Assembly (NCBI RefSeq): GCF_932526225.1
Contig: NC_064039.1
Span: 10,248,139-10,312,138 of the forward strand
Length of the DNA: 64,000 nt
From: Nematostella vectensis
Lineage: Eukaryota; Cnidaria; Anthozoa; Actiniaria; Edwardsiidae
Direction of reading: 5' to 3'
In this document: positions 41,582-54,466 of the stretch, one piece after another
Position numbering within the stretch: the stretch's first letter is position 1
Layout of the letters: each line of letters starts with the position of its first letter
Position numbers and translations under genes: made by a program
The notes under the pieces: model-generated
What the model was told of the DNA's origin: nothing
Database searches by the model: none
What the model saw: only the letters and a program-made list of their open reading frames with translations

Positions 41582-42966
41582 CTCATACCCATACTGCACT
41601 CTTAACATTCCCACGTGTTATTCACATGCCGTCAAAATAAACATTTAATTTCTGCCTCTATCATTACATCGGCAGAAATGTATTAGTAGTTTTCTCTTGA
41701 AACGCGAATGCCCTACAATAAAGTCAAAGTAAAGGAGAAATGTCTTTTATCAAAAAACAGGACAAATGTAAAGGTTTGCAAACGACCCCCAAACCTCTGA
41801 CCACAAAAAACACTAAAAGTAACGAAGACTGTAGGGCTTTGAGTAAAGTTCTCATTTTTCGTTTATCTGCGCGCGCTACAAACATCGGTTCAACGAGCGG
41901 GCGATTTTAATTTTTGTAAACATATCAAACAATGGCTGTCGTTTTTCAAAATGGTCTAAAAGAGCCTGGGGTGAGCGCGCGGGATACCTGTGATATTGCA
42001 AAACGTTAGGGACTAGACTCCGTATCCAAGATGGCTGCCAAGCAAAATCGTAGTAAACACGAATTCCTGCAAGTTTACGTGGAAGGGCGATAAAAAAAAC
42101 CCAATAAATACCAAATAAACAACTTTAAATTTCATAAAAATACGGTTATTATTCAATAAAATACACACGCGAAGGCACTTGGTGTAGTGTTACAAGTTAT
42201 GCTTTAACTAAGAATTTCTATCAGTTCTGCTTTTTTAGCAACTACTCTTTGTGCTAGCGAGTATAAATTTATTAGATACCGGAATAATATAGCAAAGCAA
42301 CTGATAGGAATTCTTTAAACAGATAAAATTTGTACATGGTAAAATATGTTAGAATAAGAACTGGATATAGATTAAAATTGATCATGTCATAAAAAAAATG
42401 AATTTGTTGAGATAAGCAAGGTTGAAAAGAAAATATGACCAGGGTATAAAGCTAAATAATATAACTATTAAATTTATGAAATATCAATTAAATGAATTGC
42501 AAATGTAACTTAGAAAACTAATAATTTAAAAATAAGTATTTAATAAAATATCAATTAAGAATGGAAATAGATTGCCTCTCGGCTTGTCATGTCTTGAATG
42601 ATAACGCTAAAATGCGCACTACGTTCGATATTTTCATCAAGTTGCATAATCCTAGCATAGGATAACCTAAAAAAATAAACCCAATATTTGTTATGCAGGG
42701 ACGATGCACGATTATTTCAGATGCTTTTCCATGTGTTAATGCAAGAACGCTTTCGCTTGCATAGCATAAAAAAGTGAATGTCTAAAAGGTAGGCACGACG
42801 TCGGAAAACCGTCCGAGGTCCGACGCCCTAAGGATATCTAGGGAGACGTGACGCCACGGGGTGAAAGTATCAGGGGTGGTGTGGCGTCATAAAGTGATCG
42901 AGTGTGAAAGGCATGTCGTGTGAACGAATGTAGACGCAAGAAAGCCCTTGTATCTAAGGTATGTCG

Positions 42967-45900
42967 TCAGAAGGCTCCCGTTTCTAAAGGTGGCGAGGCC
43001 GTCTCGTGAAGTATGTTGGTCATATTTCGTTGGGTCTCCTCCAGGTCTTCAAGTCTGTCACGCACGTTGGCAATCTCGCGTAGCTGACGGTCCTGCCAAC
43101 AAAGGAAAAAACCCAATGTGAGATTGCACGTAACACAGACCGCATTATTAGGGAGCCATACCTGAGTACGAGCAGGATTGTTATTACAATGACCATGAAG
43201 CGCATTTTGGTAGAGCGCGAAGTCTAGACAAATTAACAAACAAAGAAACAGACACAGAAGATAATAATTACGAGAGATAGAAAAAAGATGATATTACCAC
43301 AAGAAGACAGAAAGATTAGTCATCACGAATTAATTCCACAACCACGCCCTGCAAGCATAACGCCAAGAGGAATGAGAAATAACTCGTTGGAAGAGAGGCG
43401 ACAGAGGAAAACATGCCTGTTAGGCCCGAGACACTCTGCAAACAGTGCCTGAAAGGTAGTAATAAAGAAAAGCACAGCCAACCCATCTTCTTAAACCTAA
43501 AACTTAAAACAATAGATCCTGCAGTAAATTGCTCTACTTTAAGGCAACCCTGCCATTTGTGGCAAAGTTAATAAAAATACATAAAAAAAACTCCCTTATC
43601 AATCGTTTTACCGACAATAGCTTCCTTCCCCGCACGCGATCACTTCCCGCCAATTTTACCTGTTCTATCGTCGCATTAAAAGGAACCGGCGAACTCGTCA
43701 TAGGGAGACCGCCGCCAAACGCGTGACTATTATTCAGTACATTTTTAAATCGGTTTTGTTTCTTCGCAAGCATAGCCATTTGCCGTCGAGTCTTCTCGTT
43801 TTCCAGTTCACGCTTTCTTCGCTCCGAGTCTCTTTCAAGAGCAAGTTGTTCTTCTTTCTTTTCCAATACTTGAATCCTATCTCTTAGCTGATTAATCTCT
43901 TCTTTGTATTTCTTTCTTTTCTAAAAGACGTACGAAGACCGTCAGTGAGAGTGGGAGTATAGCAAGGACGCGCAGTTTACCCTGAATACCAGAGGCTCGA
44001 GCTCCAATTGTTTACTGGCACGCCAGTTTTGGCCACAAGGATCGCGGCTATTTGTGAGGGAGACTCGAGCTCAAAGCTCTGGTACTCAGGGTACATGCAG
44101 TAAGAATTAAAAAACTAATAGATCAATTACGGCAAAGTTCGAGGTCATTTAAAAAATACCTTTTCCATTTGTTTTTGCGCTTTTTTGCTATTTCCCTCAT
44201 CTTCTTTTGACTTCTTTTCAAGCTTGGTGATCTGCGCCTCAAACGCAGTCTTCTCTTCTCGGAACTTTAGCCTACAAAACAGAACGGGATTGAAACGGAA
44301 AACACCCCGCAAGCACGTCGTCAGCTTATTTACACGGCCATATACCCCATGTCGTGCAATGTATGTTAATTCGCTGTGCACATCACATTGCTCACTACGC
44401 TCTGGCGTATTCAAGTGCTTTAAACAACATTGTGTATCACGTGGCCTGAGTGTGCGATAGTATACTTGCCAGCTCTATTTGTATGTATTTGTGTATGACA
44501 GAACACCATTCCATGCATCACGTGGTCTTCTTGTGTGCATGACCGTGTACATTGCGTGACATACTTGCTTGCTCTAACGTATTCAAGTGTATCACGTAGT
44601 CTTGGTATATGACAGTGCTCTTGCGTGACGCATACTTTGCAACACCATTCTATGCATCACGTGGTCTTGTGGTGTGCGTGACCGTGTACATTGCGTGACA
44701 TACTTGCTTGCTCTAACGTATTCAAGTGTATCACGTGGTCTTGGTATATGACAGTGCTCTTGCGTGACGCATACTTTCCAACACCATTCTATGCATCACG
44801 TGGTCTTGTGGTGTGCGTGACCTTGTACTTTGCGTGACATACCTTGCTTGCTCTAACGCATTCAAATGGTCATCTTGCTGTCGTTGAATTTCAAGCCTAG
44901 CAACACCTGATAAAATAACAAGCAAAAGTCTTCATGTTGTTATATAGGGAATAAACTAGACTAGGGTAAACGAAAATAAAGGGTCTTCTTTTTTGTAAGA
45001 CGTTAGGGTCCATATTTCAAGATTTTACGACAGAGGAGCATTTGTCCTTCTGAATGAATTGAAATTCGCCTCAACTAAAAAAATACCTGAGCCTATTTCC
45101 TAAGCCTGTTTTTTTTTCTCGGACATCCCCTAAAAATACCTGAGGCCCGATTTTGACCCCTAAAAACACGAAAAGCAACCCTATCAGGTCAACATGGGAA
45201 GAACCCCCGGGCAGCATCACTCTCATCGAGAATGCACTGCATGGCTAGCACTCACGTAATTCGTCGTTTAACAGGTCTACGGAACTCTTCAGTCTGTCGT
45301 TAGCAGATAGTAACTGTTGCTCATTGCTCATAGCGCTGAAAAGATAAAAACAAAATGAACTTAGCTAGTCAATCATCCCCTCAGATCTTTTACTCCATAA
45401 AGCGGTTTATCAAACCGAGGAAAGCAAGAGACATTATTCGATACCCTACCTTTGATAATGATTTTGAAGCTGCTGAAATTTCTGTCTTTGCTCTTGGCTT
45501 TTTGCCCTTTCCTACGGAAAACAATATACCTCTGCTAAAACAACAATTATATACAACAAAAAGGTACTTTGCTGTAGGTAAAAGGTAAAATCAAACGATT
45601 CTTATACCCGTTCAAGCTCATTAGAAACATCTGAATTTTCCTTCAACTGCAACTTTAGTGCTGAATACTCCTTTTCGAGGTATTTCTAGGGAAAATAATT
45701 GAAGTATTAATGAGATATCGTGCTCATCAACCAAGTCCAACGCAAGTATGTTCTCTGGGTAGGTGGTCACCATGTAAATGCATTGCCAGTAATTAAAAAC
45801 GCTATGAACTTCATAAGACATAGTCAAACTTACATATAAAAACAAATGATTCACCTTTGCTTCGGCAGTAGAACGTAGCTTTTCCTCTAATAACTCAATT

Positions 45901-48900
45901 TGGTTTTGATGGGATGTTGAAGTTTCCACCTTTGCTCTATTTTAGAAAAAAATAATCTAAAATTCAGTAAATTATAAACATTTAATGCCTCTTGCTACAG
46001 TAAAAAAAACAACAATCATTTCAAATAGTAGGGCCCTACCTTTCCATTTGTGACAAGCTTGCTTCTAGCTATGATAAATACAGCAAATAAACATCAATAA
46101 CATAATGCAAACAATCATTTCTGATAATCTATAGACTGCCAATCATTGTGTCATGCAATAATCAACTTGATATGCATTGTCTATATTGGAAACTGGGTGC
46201 GTCAATTTCACATCTATTTTTAATAAATACCTGAAGTTTGGTGGTCTCAAGTTGTGATATTTTCTCCCATTCCTTTTCTTTTACTTCCTGAACTCTACGA
46301 CTGACATCCTGCTCCTAATGAAAAACACATAGCTCATGGTGAGTGGATAATATCTGCTGCATTTAGTTTTCAAGGCAAGCTTGAATGGAATTGATAAACC
46401 TCAGCCTTAGGTTTGTTGTACAAACCTCAAGTTTGTTGTACAAAATTGTTCACAGTAGAACCTCAATAAAGCAAAAATCAATTCACACATCTGTGCTGAA
46501 ATGTAATTTGGAGAAAGTGTCACTTTTGTACCTTTTCCTCTACCGTCCCCTTCAGGTGCTCTATCGTTCTGTTTAGGACCTCAGTCTTGTTACGACAAGC
46601 ATCAAGAGCAGCTTTGAGCTCATCTCTCTCTCTTTCTAAATCACCCCGATTCTTCGTCAGGCTGTGAATACAAGGTTAGGTAATGAATAGCTGATGCAAT
46701 AACATCCCAGAATGTCGAGAACAAAAAAAACTTTGTAACAATTGATTCCATCTTGAAGATGGAATCAAGTGTAAGACTTATTGTTATTGCAAGCTGTTTA
46801 CACAAGGGGAAACTGATGGACAAAAAAAAATATTTTATTGCAAATAGACATAAGCATATTTTAGACTAGAATTTTACTTGCATGCATGCACCATAACATC
46901 AATGCAGGCCACACTATATAAATTCATAGCCTGTCAAACAATTAAAGTCTGTGAATCCGACTTGCGTGACACTGTTCTTTTGTTTTTGCTTTAAATGTTT
47001 AGAACTCCAATCATTTTGAAAAATATAACTAACCCAGCATTGTTTGATATCGTAGAAATATAATTGAGTCGATTTTATTGTAGGATGGATTAAATTTCAG
47101 CATGATTCAAACGGATTTAATTCACATGCATGGGGTTTTCATAGACTACAAAACCATCTGTCACAAAATTGCTTTATGTCAAAGAAAGTCTTGTTTGCTT
47201 ATGGGCTTTAAGACAAAGTGGATGTCATGTGCATGAGGCGCTTGCTATCAAATATAACCCACCTAAATCTGAAACTCATGTCTTACCTCATTTTCAAGTT
47301 ACTCAGTTCTAATTTATGCTTGTGTGAAGTTTCTTCAGAATTACTTAAAAACAAACAAGATTAAAATTTCAATCACATTCATTATTTTCTAACTGGAGTC
47401 TATTATTCTAAATTGAAGTACCTCTTTAGTGACATGTTCTCTTTTTCTAGTTGATGGATATCGTTGATAAGCTGGTCCTGTATAGAAAAGATTCAAATGA
47501 TAGTTTTACATGCCCTTCATCAATTTGGAACTACTCCAATCAAATAAAACTACACTTACAGCACAATGAATTGCACATGAAATAATCTTGGATTCTCACC
47601 TCAGCTTGATTCTTCTTCTCTAATTCAGCTTGTAAAGTCTGGCACTGCTGCTTAAGAGAATCTCGCTCTGTCTCTAGTGCTTTACATCTTGCGGTCATCT
47701 CAGTTAGTTGCCTTGCTTGCAAACGAGACACCTAAAACATGAATGAAACAGCAAAATTATGGAATGCATGGGGTTCTTGCTAAACCACATATCATCCTGC
47801 TTGCAGGTGTAAACAGACGGACGGACAGACAGAAAGACAGACAGGCAGTCAGACAAAGTGTTATAAGCACTCACATGGTCAGATTGCAGTCCAGCTGCCT
47901 CACGCTGTGCTCTTATCTCCTCAATCTCACTCAGAAGCCCTTTCAGTTTCATATGAAGCTATAGCAAAAAAAAGAATAAGTCATGAGTCATTATTTCTAG
48001 GGATTTTACTTGACTACACAAGATATACAGTACACAGTATGTTGGTTTGAGTACTATTGAGTGAGTTTAATAATAACATACTAATGACATTCTGCTACCT
48101 GTGTGTTTTCTCTTTGTAGAGTCCTGACTCTCTGTGCATCCGATGGACCATCATGCTGTTGCTTCTGAAGAAGACCATCCCTCTCTTTACGTAATGAACT
48201 GATTTCCAGCTCATACTGAGCTTGCATCTCTTCTAATATCTGTCTATGCTGCTTCTATAAAACAATAATGACATTTCACATTTTATTCTAAGGATGTCAC
48301 ACAATATTTTTGAAAATATTTATCCATCAAGTGGCATATATTACAAACCTGCTCGTTTTCGTATTCTGACTTCAGAAAGGCATAGTCATATCTGAGCTTG
48401 TTAAAATCGCTGTCATTGAAAAATAAAATGGTCATATCATTGTGTAACACATATTACCAAAAATGAATGCTGTTACCTTCTACTAGCATTGATATCACTT
48501 TCCATCATAATAAATCTCTGAAAATGATATAATAAAAACATCAAGCATCATTATTTGGTGATTATTTGGTGGCATCAAATATGGCACTCATTTCTCTCTT
48601 AGTAGTATAGTGCTGGGGGGGACTCCAATAAAAACAGATGGGAGTGATTGTCGGCAAAATCAATTTTAACCCTACAGAAAAGGTATAGCACTTTGGGTGT
48701 GTTCTTAAGGAATTCTTACCCCTAAAATATAGCAAATTGGGTGTGGTTGAAGGAATTTTTAACCATATAGACATAGCAGAATCGGAAAAATCCTTAAACA
48801 TCCCCTAAGAAATAGCAGTTTTACGTATTTAACATCCTAAGAGATAGCAGAATCAGAAAATTCCATAAGCGCCCCCTAAGGGATAGAAATTGGCTGAAAT

Positions 48901-50700
48901 TGATTCCCCTCTCCTGGGGTGTTAGCTGTCTTTAGAACTAAAAGCAAACTTATTTAAAGCATAAGCCTTTGAAGAGGGGGGAATCTTATGGATTCTAATC
49001 CTGACCATGCCTTACAAAAGGCAGGCATAATACTATATACGGCTTGGCTGGGATTTGCTGAGGGGTGTTCAGACTCGGATGGGAAGTCAAAGCTTTACTT
49101 ACTCCTAAAATTCCCCCTTTCCCTTACTGACCTCTTTATAAGGTGCCTCAACTTCTTCTAGTAGTTTTATCCTAAGTGCATCTAGTCTAGCAGGAGTGAC
49201 AACCTGAAGACAAAATATTCAAGGTATCAGGAAATAGGTCTTAACAATTATATTGAAATGTAGTGTTTCAAATTATAAGATTCCCTTGGATGTTTTTAAA
49301 CTCTAAAAAAGGTGAGTGCTGCTCATTTTACCATATCAACTTTTCCCTGTAAACAATAGAAAAGAAGTAATGTTTCCAACTAATAACAATGCTGACAACT
49401 TAAACAGTTATATAAATCACCGTACATTAAACAGTAGTGTGATACAAATCCCAAGAACCATTTAGTTAAGGGGTAAATTTCACAGCTTGAGTTGGCAGAC
49501 CTGAGTTCTCAGTTCTTCACACTCCTGAATCTTTGCATCTCTCTCACTCCTCAAGCGCCGTATCATGTCTTGGTTTTGCTCATGGATTTTTTTGGCTTCT
49601 TCTCTTGCACCTATGATATCAGCATCCTTTCTCTCGCATAGCTGTGATCATAGACAGATAAAACAACAGCTGCTAAATTTATGTTAGAATTGAGAAAAGA
49701 TACAATGGACTATTTGATGAATGATACCAACTGATATATATCTCCCTATAAATGGAAGCAATAATGCTGCACATGAAAGATACTGAAAATACATATCAAT
49801 CACAAAAATGGGTTTCACATGAAAATAAACTTTATAAGATGACTGATAAGGTTAAATATTTGTCATATGACTAACAAAACGTGTGCAATAATTTGCAATG
49901 CAGGTGTTGTATTAATTGCAATCATAAGTCATTATGTGTGGGACCAGTTGGAGACTGTAACAGTTTTAAATAAAGGTACAGCATGCTAATCTAAAAGACT
50001 GATTGACATAAAATGAAGTGTACATATTGGGAGAGTCTGAATTATAACCTGCTCTTTGATACATAGGAAGAAATTATTGTTTAGAGATACAGAATATTCA
50101 GAAATAATCCTCTGGGACCAAGGGCGTTGCCAAGATCGGGCACACAGGGAGGGCGCAAGAAAAAAAGTTTCTTTCTCGCATGCGTGTGCCCGTGACGCCC
50201 TGGGTCCCCGACATACAGGTCTGGAAAGCCGTAAAATTTGTGTCTATGTGTCTGTGAACATTTGCACGGCTTTCCGAGATCAGGATTCAGACATTTGTTT
50301 GTTATCCATGAACCACTGCAGGTTATGGCAAATGGATTCTCCAGTGCCGCATTATTTGTAATAAAGTGTGTAAAGATGAGTAGATGACTGTAGAGCAGGA
50401 TTGTAGTGGTAGCGATTGGAAAAAAAACCAAGACTTCGAGACTTGCGTCAAAAAAGCTGATATTCTGAGACTTTGTAAATATTTGCAAGACTTTCGAAAT
50501 TTTGATGCACCCATCCCTTCCCCTGATTGTGGGAGTGTGTGTACAGCACTTACATCTTGCAGCTGTAGATGTTCTGCCTTGAGTGTTTCATAAGTGGTCT
50601 TGAGCTTCTCTATATTCATTCTCTGCTCTGTCACAATGGATTCAAGACTCCCCATACGCTGCAGTTTCTCCAGTATGTCTCCCTCACTTGTCCCAGCCAT
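42967..50700 (-). CDS. CEP83: CEP83 (CCDC41), centriolar distal appendage coiled-coil protein
   Basis: Complete gene, 22 exons, 2070 nt, 689 residues (human 701). Exons: 50700-50554, 49641-49501, 49346-49332, 49203-49132, 48517-48477, 48409-48349, 48254-48099, 47958-47875, 47731-47600, 47477-47422, 47343-47287, 46661-46532, 46314-46231, 46068-46040, 45936-45855, 45685-45608, 45511-45450, 45335-45256, 44906-44843, 44271-44160, 43920-43660, 43092-42967. All phases agree. Almost entirely coiled coil. Family marks: LKTTYETLKAEHLQLQ near the start, TPARLDALRIKLLEEVEAP, KLRYDYAFLKSEYENE, MKLKGLLSEIEEIRAQ, RQLTEMTARCKALETE and the tail RDRLEDLEETQRN, aligning with human TPQKLELLRAQI, YEHTFLKSEF and LEELETTQRK. 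In vertebrates it anchors the mother centriole to the membrane at the start of ciliogenesis. Start at 50700 (GCCATGG, strong Kozak). Confidence 0.94.
43980..44091. mobile_element. 112-bp MITE in CEP83 intron
   Basis: Terminal inverted repeats CCCTGAATACCAGAGGCTCG at the left and, reverse-complemented, CCCTGAGTACCAGAGCTTTG at the right, flanked by TA on both sides (43978-43979 and 44092-44093). TA flanks fit a Tc1/mariner-type insertion. No coding capacity. Confidence 0.75.
44503..44920 (-). repeat. 139-bp tandem repeat overlapping a CEP83 exon end
   Basis: Copies start at 44503, 44642 and 44781 (ACACCATTC, GCATCACGTGGTCTT, GCGTGACATAC, TGCTTGCTCTAACG). The third copy covers the 3' end of CEP83 exon 44906-44843, so the two intronic copies hold the last 20 or so exon bases and a 5' splice site GTATGT. 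Confidence 0.85.
45070..45215 (+). repeat. Dispersed repeat, copy 2
   Basis: Second copy of the repeat at 29590-29725, in the same orientation: CTCGGACATCCCCTAAAAAT, CCTGAGGCCCGATTTTGACC, CCCTATCAGGTCAACATGGG. Lies in a CEP83 intron. Confidence 0.8.
48620..48920 (+). repeat. Dispersed repeat family B, copy 1
   Basis: Recurring words GATAGCAGAATCGGAAAAA, CCCCTAAG(A/G)AATAGCAG and GGGTGTGGTTGAAGGAATTT are shared in order with 55440-55660. It also repeats internally (AGATAGCAGAATC occurs more than once). Lies in a CEP83 intron. Confidence 0.75.
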
Positions 50701-52581
50701 GGCGCCTTCTCAAAATGAATAACAACCATTTGGGTTACTCCTAGGGTCAATAGGTTAGTTAAAAGATCCCATCAAAACCTCCACACACACTCTTAGTCTA
50801 CTTCAAAGATGCACCTTATTCTAAAGAAGGGAGTAGGAATTAATTTAACTAAAATTTATTCTTAAATAAAAACGAATTTATCCAACATTATACATATTGG
50901 GGCAATTATTTCACACACAAAATTATTAACAAAAACTTCTGTTTTTTTTTTTTGTAATTCTAGCCAGATAAAAACAATAAATCAGTGGACAATCACAAAT
51001 ACTCAACGCGTGCTTTATCTTTAGGATTCGGGTCTGTGTAACTGAGGGCACTTACAACTTAACTGTGTTGTCTGGAGTGCTAAGAACAATATAGGGCAAT
51101 GAAATATTAATCAAGTGTCAGCCAAAACAAAGAAAATTGCGCCAATTGGCCTGAAATTACTAAAAAAAAGTAGCATATTATTTAATGGAACAATATGCAA
51201 TTCACAATATAACTTTAATTTCTAGTTCAGGATGGATAGCTTGAAATTTGTATCAGTAACTATTCGGAACAATCCAGCAGCGATTCTATGTCAACTAAGC
51301 GCATATGATCACTGATCTGCGGATCAGTGTCGATCAAAACAATGCGAAACATTTTTGGGCGAAAGCACATCAGATTTACAAAATAGATCTTAGCGGTACG
51401 AATGCTGAATAACAATAATCCTTATCATTAGAAACAATAAAAAAAACTCTTCTAGCATTATTTACCTAAATCCTTGGCACAACAGTGGAATGAAAACAAC
51501 AATTTATCAATTGCATCCACGTTGTGTTGTTAACGGTCTGAAATCCAAAACCCGCCATTCACCTTAATAAAGATATCCAGATATCAGCTTTTCCCCCGGA
51601 ATTACAGTTAGATCTCTTTCACTGGCATCATAAATTCACCCTATATCCAGAGATTTGTGTCACCTTTACCGGCAAAGCCAACAAGTCGGTTTCGCACACT
51701 TTCACTTCAACGCGTCCCGAGCAACCGACACCGCCATTTTGTTTACATGACGTCACAATGGGGGACTCCGCTGACCGTATAAGGTTTTTGGCGGGAGGAA
51801 AGAAAAGTATGTTTTAGTCAATTTCTAATATTTTTCATTTTTTTTCTTTTTCGGAAAGAAGGTGGACTAAAAGATAAAAATAGAAACGTTATTGAGTATT
51901 TTAGCTTATGGGCAGATAAATGTCTTTCCTGCATATAAAGATGGAAAAGGGATAAAGTTCACTTCCAATTGTCACTTTGTAAACCATCCATTAGCCTGCC
52001 TACTTGCTGTATAGTGATTGATTACTTCATTAATTATAATTCTTTTTCCTTATTGTCTTTGATGCAAAATCATAAACAATTTTATTTTTTTTTTCAAAAA
52101 CAAGCTAGCAAATTTGCATTGCCTAGAACAACTTTAAGAACAGCATACCTGTCAACCCCAGAAAATCTCAGCCTTGAGAGTTTTCTTTGGTGGGGGAGGG
52201 GTGGGGTGTAATAATTATTTTTGGGGAGGGGTGGGGCATACCCTAACAGGGTGCATCAAGCAAGCTAAAGCAAGCAAAATGGCTTTCCCCACACTTGCAT
52301 GTGTGTTCTCGATGAATGGTGCTACAAAAGGCATTATTTTTCATTACTGATAGAAAATAGGTCAAATGTCGATTTTCTAGAGAAGGATTTTTTGAAGCGA
52401 TAAAAATCGCTAAAAAGCAGATTTGGTGTTACACGCGGGAGAGCAGCAGAAGAGGTAAACAATCTTGAGACTCCCACCTAACACGGGAGAGTTGACAGTA
52501 GGTATGAAACAGCCTTTCTAAACGTTCTGATTTCTGTGTTACTAACCAACAAAGATTTCAACAATGCTTCAACTTTTGCAT
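50701..52581. other. Divergence zone between CEP83 and DMRT 3' end
   Basis: Holds the CEP83 upstream region (see 51700-51760) and the DMRT 3' UTR. At 52185-52245 a GGGGAGGGGTGGGG duplication occurs. I see no additional exon. Confidence 0.45.
51725..51760 (-). promoter_or_regulatory. CRE and CGCCATTTT motif, candidate CEP83 promoter
   Basis: A perfect cAMP-response element TGACGTCA at 51748-51755 and CCGCCATTTT at 51731-51740 (YY1-like) sit in the most CpG-rich part upstream of CEP83. They are 1 kb from the start codon, so use would need a 5' UTR intron, for example with acceptor TTTTGAG just before the ATG exon. Inferred. Confidence 0.35.
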
Positions 52582-54133
52582 TTAGTCATCATAACTGCCT
52601 TTGTAAACCACACTTGCATTTTGTTTTTCATCTCTGTTGCCGGACTGCAAAAGGCGAGTTTTCAAAGCCATTGCATTATACTGGGCAATAAATGCAGGTG
52701 GTATATAGGGTAGTAAAACAATAGTGTCATTAACATAGTTCAATGCTTGACTGCTTCCATGGACAGGAGGGAATAAGTAATTTTCTTCCATGGACTTTGT
52801 AAAGTGTGAATCCTGAACTGGTTGAAGGTGATTTGTCACCGATGGCATATCCCCGGGGGGTATTGGTAGGAAATTTATGTCCACAGCTGTTGGTTGCCCA
52901 AACCCTCTTGCAGTGGGTTGTGCCAGTACAGGAGGCCCAATTGCATCTTTTGTAATATGAGAAGAGGGCAGGGGCGACCCTATATCTTTGTTGTTCAAGC
53001 TTTGAAAGTGATTCTGGGGAGCTACCTCAAGCTTGCCCTGAACACTAGCCACCAGGGATTTAGCCTCCTGTATTTCCCTTTTTCTTGGGGACAAATCAGT
53101 ATTGAAGAAGGGCTGCATAGAATCGTTAGGGAGGATCATGTCTTGGATCGTGTTGTCCTGACCTGAGAAGAAAACATGGAAATAAAGTCTTTTGAATATA
53201 AACTAAAAATAAGGCCACAAAAAATATTGTCGTTTCTGGTCGCTACCCGCATCCAGAATTTGTGCCACATGCAGGATTTGATTTTGATTCTTTCTCTGTA
53301 AAACCTCTTATTTAAGCGAGTTCTTAGTTTTGCGCTCTTTGAAAACAAGAAATAACAAAAAAAGACATCTAATCATACCATACATCGAAAGATGTGCTCG
53401 GGAAAACATTTCACTGAATTAAAAAATTCCGTTTTCCTTAACAGTTACTGTATTTATTTTTTCCAGGGTGTTGGTGGGGGGTCACACCTCTAGCCCCCAC
53501 TATGGGGGGTTATGGATATTTTCTGGAACTACACACATTATGAGCTTTAAACGCTGTACTTTCAGATACGCATGCGAGAGAAACAGATCAGAAAGACCTA
53601 CTGGCCAGAATTCAAGAATTGCTTGATCGTTTTTTTAGAAAATTTCTTTGGTCTTTTTATTTGAAGGCTTCATCATATTTTAATTTGATTTCAGAATGAA
53701 TTATTTGCTTTAGTTATGGCTTAATTATATAAAACGGTTTTACACTCACTAGACAATTTAAGTAACGACTTGGCAACAAAAAAATTTGAAAACAAGAATT
53801 TTTAGGAGTATCTAATATTAAAATTATTGCCAAAGGCTGCAATTTGTTCTACATGTTGACAGCGCGCACGTTACCATTCTTTCTGCATTCAATCTTTTGT
53901 TTCTTTTTTGGCTCCCTTTTTTCGTGTGCCTTGTCTAGTTGTCTTTTTTTCGATGCAAGGTTTTGTCGGTCGAGTCGAGTGCAAGAGAGACAGTCGCACT
54001 TTATGTAAGGACAGTTTCTCTTGTGACCTTCTAGTGAGGTTATTTTACCGTGAGAACGGCATTTTCTGCAGGTCTTGCTTTTAAAAGTGCGCAGCAGGTT
54101 GTTATCTTCTTTGACGGACCATTCTTTGCTCAT
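52582..54133 (-). CDS. DMRT-family transcription factor (DM domain)
   Basis: Two exons, 54133-53875 and 53162-52582, joined in phase 1; 279 residues. The DM domain lies at about residues 18-65: KTCRKCRSHGKITSLEGHKR, NCPYIKCDCLSCTRLDRQN. It keeps the intertwined CCHC/HCCC zinc ligands (CxxC, HG, GHKRxC, CxCxxC) and ER/DRQ. In animals DM proteins bind the DNA minor groove and act in sexual and neural development. A basic stretch (KREPKKKQK) follows, a likely nuclear signal. The C-terminal half is Pro/Ser/Gln-rich with no DMA domain seen, so I do not assign a DMRT subfamily. Start: MSKEWSVKEDN at 54133 is preferred to the longer in-frame Met at 54268, whose added residues look unlike DMRT proteins. 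Confidence 0.9.
53440..53535 (+). repeat. Dispersed repeat family C, copy 1 (in DMRT intron)
   Basis: CCTTAACAGTTACTG, TTTTTTCCAGGG, GTTGG, then GGGGGGTTATGGATATTTTC and TGGAACTACACA. The same order occurs at 58660-58748. Confidence 0.85.
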
Positions 54134-54444
54134 CTTTCCTCCCAAATGACGCAACAAATGGAAAGGCAAAGGTCTGACTAAACTGTTTAAGTCTGTGTGT
54201 GGTCTAGTCAGTGCGTAGCTTATGGCTGGCGTGTCTGGGCATAGGATAAAAGGGGTGGCGAATGTCAATGCGAGATTTTACGAGAACACAGAGAAAAATC
54301 TAGCACTTTCAAAAACGACGCTAAAGTATTTTAGAGACTTATAATTTAACAATAATTCTAAGGGAGTTTAGCCTGAATATAGAACTATGATGACATACCA
54401 TTTAGCCAGACATTTAGCATGGGGTGGGACACTGGAAGCATGTG

Positions 54445-54466
54445 CCCCCCCCCCCCCCCCCCCCCC
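54445..54466. repeat. Poly-C tract, 22 C
   Basis: Uninterrupted run of 22 C upstream of the DMRT gene. Confidence 0.95.

Larger units (their letters stand above)
38524..42966. other. Intergenic region between KIAA0930 and CEP83
   Basis: Apart from the tandem repeat, hairpin and broken fragment listed separately, I see no exon. 42960 leftwards should contain the CEP83 3' UTR. Confidence 0.45.

Noticed and set aside
54446-54466. Poly-C tract as assembly gap filler
   Set aside because: Similar tracts occur several times and inside repeat family C, so I treat them as real sequence although their length may be inaccurate.
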